Source of the DNA: Ornithinimicrobium laminariae
GTDB taxonomy: Bacteria > Actinomycetota > Actinomycetes > Actinomycetales > Dermatophilaceae
Assembly: GCF_019457945.1 (NCBI RefSeq)
Contig: NZ_JAHZSU010000001.1
Span: 577,538-641,537 of the forward strand
Length of the DNA stretch: 64,000 bases
Direction of reading: 5' to 3'
Below the pieces are notes generated by a model, which saw only the letters and a list, made by a program, of their open reading frames with translations, made no database searches and was not told the DNA's origin. A program made the translations under genes and the position numbers. Of this stretch, positions 60,547 through 64,000 are shown piece after piece. Position 1 is the stretch's first letter, and the number at the start of each line of letters is the position of its first letter.

Positions 60547-61829
60547 CAGCGGGCCTGCTCGGGCATAGTCTCGACCGGTCCGCGGACAAGTTGGATCGGG
60601 TGCCGAAGCCTGTTGCCTCGACGAATCGAAAGATGGTCAGCGCGCATGAGGTATATCGTCGCAGCCGTCACAGCCAAACCGGTCATCACGGTGGCAATCA
60701 GGATGGTCCAGCGAGCGCCATAGGCGTCTCCGATCCAGCCGATTAGTGGCGCTCCCAGTGGCGTCCCACCAAAGAAGACCGCCATGTAGAGCGACATCAC
60801 TCGGCTGCGCACCGCTGACTCGACGGACAGTTGCACCATTGAGTTGGCGGTCACCATGACGGTAAGAGCAAAGAAGCCGGTCGGGATCAACAACACAACA
60901 AAGATCGGCCAGGTCGGAGCCAGGCCCACAGCCAGCGTTGCCGCCGTGAAGCCAAACATCGCACCAAGCAGTCGGCGCCAGCGAGGCCTGCTCTGCCGGG
61001 CTGCGAGCAAGGCGCCCGCCAGTGAACCAATCGCCATCACGGAGCCAACGAGACCGTAGTCTTCGACGCCACGGCCAAAGACCGAGGTGGCCATCAACGC
61101 GTTAGTGATCTGGAAGTTCATCCCAAATGTGCCGTGCACAAAGGCCAGCGCCATGATGAGCATGATGTCGGGGCGGTGCCGCACATAGCGGAAGCCCTCC
61201 GCAATGCGGCCGCGCCCCTTGCTTTGGGGCGCCAGATCTAGGTCATCGACCCGCAACGAGAGCAGAGCTAACAGCACGGCAACGAAGGTTGCCGCGTTGA
61301 TCAGCAAGGTCGGACCGGTGCCGATGGCGGCGATGAGCAGACCAGCGACGGCTGGGCCAACCAACCGGCCGCTGTGGAAGGACGCGCTGTTCAGGCCGAC
61401 GGCGTTGGTCAACAGTTTGGGCGGGACCATCTCAGAGACGAAGGCCTGGCGCGCTGGCGCATCGATAGCGGCGGCGCACCCCTGCAAAAAGGCGAGCACA
61501 TACATGTGCCACAAGTCCATGTGGCCGCCAATGACCATGACACCCATCAGGACAGCTGTCAGCGCCATCACCGACTGGGTGACCAACATGACGTCCCGCT
61601 TGCGGAAGCGGTCACCGATCGCTCCACCGATGGGAGCAAGTAGCAGCATCGGCAGGAACTGCAGGCCGGTCACGATGCCCAATGCCTGAGCTGAGTTGTT
61701 GGTTAGCTCAGTGAGGACAACCCAGTCTTGGGCCACTCGCCCCATCCAGGTGCCAGTGTTGGAGACCACGCCACCGGCGGCATACACCCGGTAGTTGCGG
61801 ACCTTCAGTGCCGCGAACATCGTGCTCAC
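60546..61829 (-). CDS. MFS transporter
   Basis: 427 aa, about 12 helices. FAALKVRNYRVYAAGGVVSN is the opening of the MFS_3/enterobactin-exporter type; GDRFRKRDVMLVTQSVMALTAV is the helix 2-3 loop; GAPLIGWIGDAYGARWT lies in the second half. Substrate unknown. Start ATG overlaps the MarR stop by 4 bp, so MarR, pump and a small peptide form one transcript. Confidence 0.9.
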   Translation of the reverse strand: MSTMFAALKVRNYRVYAAGGVVSNTGTWMGRVAQDWVVLTELTNNSAQALGIVTGLQFLPMLLLAPIGGAIGDRFRKRDVMLVTQSVMALTAVLMGVMVIGGHMDLWHMYVLAFLQGCAAAIDAPARQAFVSEMVPPKLLTNAVGLNSASFHSGRLVGPAVAGLLIAAIGTGPTLLINAATFVAVLLALLSLRVDDLDLAPQSKGRGRIAEGFRYVRHRPDIMLIMALAFVHGTFGMNFQITNALMATSVFGRGVEDYGLVGSVMAIGSLAGALLAARQSRPRWRRLLGAMFGFTAATLAVGLAPTWPIFVVLLIPTGFFALTVMVTANSMVQLSVESAVRSRVMSLYMAVFFGGTPLGAPLIGWIGDAYGARWTILIATVMTGLAVTAATIYLMRADHLSIRRGNRLRHPIQLVRGPVETMPEQAR

Positions 61830-62290
61830 TTGGTGGCCACCAGTCCCAACAAAACAGCTGCTTGCGCCAACACGTCTCTCTCGTGCTCCGACATACCTTC
61901 AAGACGGGCAGCCATCCACCCGTCGCGGCGTGCCTTCTCCTTCACGACAAAGTCACGCCCCTGCTGCGTCGGTGCCAACAGCGTCACGCGGCCATCGCTG
62001 GCGTCTGGCTGCCGCACCACGAGGCCCTGCTCGACGAGAGCGGCGATCGTTCGAGTCATGCTTGGTGCGCTGACCCGCTCGCGTTCGGCCAAATCGCCTG
62101 CTGTCCCCGGGGCCTCGGTCAGCCGCGCCAGCGCGCTCAGGTGGTGGGCTGGCAACTCACCGGCACCATCGAGACGCACCTGGCGGGCCACCCGCATACA
62201 CGCCATTCGTATGTCGTGTGCCAAGGCTGCAGGATCACTGGCCACAGGGTGCTGGCTGAGATGGGGATCGATGGCAGATTCGTGACTCAT
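61826..62290 (-). CDS. MarR-family transcriptional regulator
   Basis: About 154 aa from ATG 62290. wHTH: LSALARLTEAPGTAGDLAERERVSAPSMTRTIAALVEQGLV, with the wing RQPDASDGRVTLLAPTQQGRDFV. Likely represses its own operon with the MFS pump; a perfect 8-bp inverted repeat lies 14 bp upstream. Inducer unknown. Confidence 0.92.
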   Translation of the reverse strand: MSHESAIDPHLSQHPVASDPAALAHDIRMACMRVARQVRLDGAGELPAHHLSALARLTEAPGTAGDLAERERVSAPSMTRTIAALVEQGLVVRQPDASDGRVTLLAPTQQGRDFVVKEKARRDGWMAARLEGMSEHERDVLAQAAVLLGLVATK

Positions 62291-62303
62291 TAGTGACGAC
62301 AAC

Positions 62304-62322
62304 TAGTTAGCCTTGCTAACTA
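62304..62322. promoter_or_regulatory. Predicted MarR operator
   Basis: TAGTTAGC-CTT-GCTAACTA: perfect eight-bp arms, three-base spacer, 14 bp upstream of the MarR start codon. Size and place fit a MarR dimer site. Confidence 0.75.
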
Positions 62323-62512
62323 TTCCCTAGGACCTAAATATCGAGGGCCCGAAGGGCTCATGGCTACAGCTCAGCGGCATTCAAGGGGTTTGCGGTGTCT
62401 CCGCGCGGATCGCCACCGCACATCCGAGATCCTCTCGCACGAGCCTCTGCGCCGCTTCGAGCACTTGGCGGGGAAAACCGTCACCCCGGCAACCACAACG
62501 GGCCGGTTGGCC

Positions 62513-62764
62513 TCATAGGGCGCACTCAGGCCGCCCTCGTCTCACCTCGGCAAAAGGTCGTGAAGTTGTATTTTTGGACGGCATCCGCTCTGGCTGAGTC
62601 GGCAGGTAACTGACGGTGACAGCAGGCCCAAAGAGAATCTGGCCATTTCGATTGGGGCTAACGAAATCAAGCATGTGAGTGCGGTGTGAATACATCCGCC
62701 CCAGGGCGTCAACCACGTCGGCCGTGCGCGCTCCTTAAGCGAGTGCGCGCAGCTCATCGTGCGT
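62513..62764 (-). pseudogene. Relic of RraA-family protein
   Basis: Minus strand: ELRALA, stop (TAA, 62735-62737), then ARTADVVDALGRMYSHRTHM and NRNGQILFGPAVTVSYLPTQ, which fits the RraA/dimethylmenaquinone-methyltransferase-like opening. It stops at TGA-like breaks near 62513. Further left (to about 62390) another frame gives QVLEAAQRLVREDLGC and AVAIRAETPQ, of unknown origin. No complete frame. Confidence 0.55.
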
Positions 62765-62768
62765 CGTG

Positions 62769-64000
62769 TCAGGCTCCAAGCCACCCACGGATCGGGTCAA
62801 TGGCGAAGTAGATGACGAAGAGTCCGGCAACCAGCCACATAAGTGGGTGAATAGCCCGAACCTTACCGCGCACCACCTTGAGCAGCACGTATGCCACGAA
62901 GCCAGCACCAATACCTGCGGTGATCGAGTAGGTGAAGGGCATGAAGACGATGGTCAGGAAGGCCGGGAAAGCGATCTCGATGTCATCCCAGTCAATGTCC
63001 TTGACCTGCTGCATCATCAAGAAGCCGACGATGACCAGAGCCGGTGTTGCAGCCTCGTACGGCACGATGGCAACCAGCGGCGACAGGAAGGTAGCCAGCA
63101 AGAACATGATGCCGACGACGACCGAGGAGAACCCGGTCCGGGCGCCTTCGCCCACACCAGAAGCGGACTCGATGTATGCGGTGTTGCTGCTGACGCTGCC
63201 AGCACCACCAGCGACGGCGGCGAGTGAGTCGACGACCAGGATGCGACGGGTGTTGGGCGGGTTGCCCTCCTCGTCGAGCAAACCGGCTTCGGAGCCGACG
63301 GCAACCATGGTGCCCATCGTGTCGAAGAAGTCAGCCAGCATCAGGGTGAAAACCAGCAGGAAGACCGAAACGCCGCCGAGGGCGGAGAACGATCCCAGCA
63401 GGTTGAACTGGCCAAGCAGGCCAAAGTCGGGGGTCTGCACAATGCTGTCCGGCAAGGTTGGTGAGGTCAGGCCCCACCCGGTCGGGTTCACAACTTCACC
63501 GGTGGCATCGGTCTGGGTGCCAATGTTGAGCCAAGCCTCGAGCACGATGGCCAGGAGAGTCGAGCCGACGATCCCGTAGAGAATCGCGCCTTGGACCCGC
63601 AACGCCATCAACGAAATGATGGTCAGCAGACCGATCACGAAGACCAAGGTTGGCCAACCAGCGAGGAAGCCGCCGACACCCAATTCCAGCGGCACCGGGC
63701 CTGCAGGCTTACGGATGACGCCTGCGTCGACCAAGCCGATGATGGTGATGAAGAGGCCAATGCCAACGCTGATGGCTGTCTTGAGTTGGCTGGGGATGGC
63801 GCGGAAAACAGCCTCACGGAAGCCGGTCAACACCAAGATCAAGATGATCAGGCCCTCAAGAACGACGAGCCCCATCGCGTCCGCCCAAGTGACGCCGTCA
63901 AGGTTGGCGATGCCGTAGGCAACGAAGGCATTGAGGCCCAATCCAGTGGCCAGAGCTAACGGATAGTTCGCAACGACACCCATCACGATCGTCATGATGC
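62769..64000 (-). CDS. NCS2-family purine/nucleobase permease (AzgA-like), 5' end cut by edge
   Basis: More than 408 aa; the frame is open through base 64000. About ten helices visible. GLGLNAFVAYGIA is the first repeat motif, LADFFDTMGTMVAVGSEAGLLDEEG the AzgA-type helix-8 signature, and SSNTAYIESASGVGEGARTGF the second diagnostic segment. It takes up adenine, guanine or hypoxanthine with protons. The N-terminal ~30 residues lie outside. Confidence 0.9.
   Translation of the reverse strand, partial: IMTIVMGVVANYPLALATGLGLNAFVAYGIANLDGVTWADAMGLVVLEGLIILILVLTGFREAVFRAIPSQLKTAISVGIGLFITIIGLVDAGVIRKPAGPVPLELGVGGFLAGWPTLVFVIGLLTIISLMALRVQGAILYGIVGSTLLAIVLEAWLNIGTQTDATGEVVNPTGWGLTSPTLPDSIVQTPDFGLLGQFNLLGSFSALGGVSVFLLVFTLMLADFFDTMGTMVAVGSEAGLLDEEGNPPNTRRILVVDSLAAVAGGAGSVSSNTAYIESASGVGEGARTGFSSVVVGIMFLLATFLSPLVAIVPYEAATPALVIVGFLMMQQVKDIDWDDIEIAFPAFLTIVFMPFTYSITAGIGAGFVAYVLLKVVRGKVRAIHPLMWLVAGLFVIYFAIDPIRGWLGA

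Overview
The window looks like a chromosome segment of a moderately high-GC actinobacterium. Evidence: a bacterial protein O-mannosyltransferase, the Glp/GlpR(SepX) divisome genes, DUF5302, DUF5709, DUF3105 and DUF305 proteins, a GPGG small membrane protein, a c-di-AMP (ydaO-type) leader in front of an NlpC/P60 cell-wall hydrolase, many 4-bp ATGA gene overlaps and several starts that look leaderless. A decayed heliorhodopsin gene suggests ancestry in sunlit water. The species cannot be named from the sequence alone.

Layout. 1-9.1 kb: sdhC (cut by the edge), an O-mannosyltransferase, paired YdbS/YdbT-like PH-domain membrane proteins with a TPR protein, ornithine carbamoyltransferase, an NSS transporter with its tiny MetS-type subunit, and a HAD dehalogenase. 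9.2-19.2 kb: DUF5302 (apparent ATC start), tRNA-Ala(CGC), glpR, the heliorhodopsin pseudogene, rimJ-like, moaC, glp/moeA, 5-formyl-THF cyclo-ligase, a penicillin-acylase-type Ntn hydrolase, an FmdB zinc ribbon, a SAF protein and mscL. 19.2-25.8 kb: a 1194-aa helicase-like protein with a nuclease-like C-terminus, relics of an anti-sigma/sigma pair, and an MFS/LysR pair. 26.2-28.1 kb: tRNA-Arg(CCT) with an IS481-type element at its 3' end. 28.2-33.6 kb: small genes, then a divergent persulfide/sulfite locus (persulfide dioxygenase-rhodanese, rhodanese-DUF2892, TauE/SafE, GntR) around a pair of TACGTAC palindromes. 34-38.7 kb: small stress-type proteins, ArfB, and a PLP decarboxylase. 38.7-40.3 kb: a heavily frameshifted alkaline-phosphatase-family pseudogene. 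40.4-50.8 kb: acyl-CoA synthetase, Ser/Thr kinase, a YhaN/YhaO-like DNA-repair pair, two fluoride channel subunits, two CNNM/CBS proteins. 50.8-64 kb: a PD-(D/E)XK-like protein, the riboswitch-controlled NlpC/P60 protein, a DtxR-type repressor, DUF3105-DUF305, pdxH, gamma-glutamyltransferase, two MFS exporters with a MarR regulator, an RraA relic and an NCS2 purine permease (cut by the edge).

Most genes are housekeeping or envelope and stress functions in short operons. No CRISPR array, prophage or recognisable defence island is present. The most notable feature is gene decay: at least five separate loci are broken (heliorhodopsin, anti-sigma, sigma, phosphatase, RraA-like). The heliorhodopsin relic still encodes the counter-ion glutamate and the retinal-binding lysine. 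All calls come from reading motifs and context; no database search was run.
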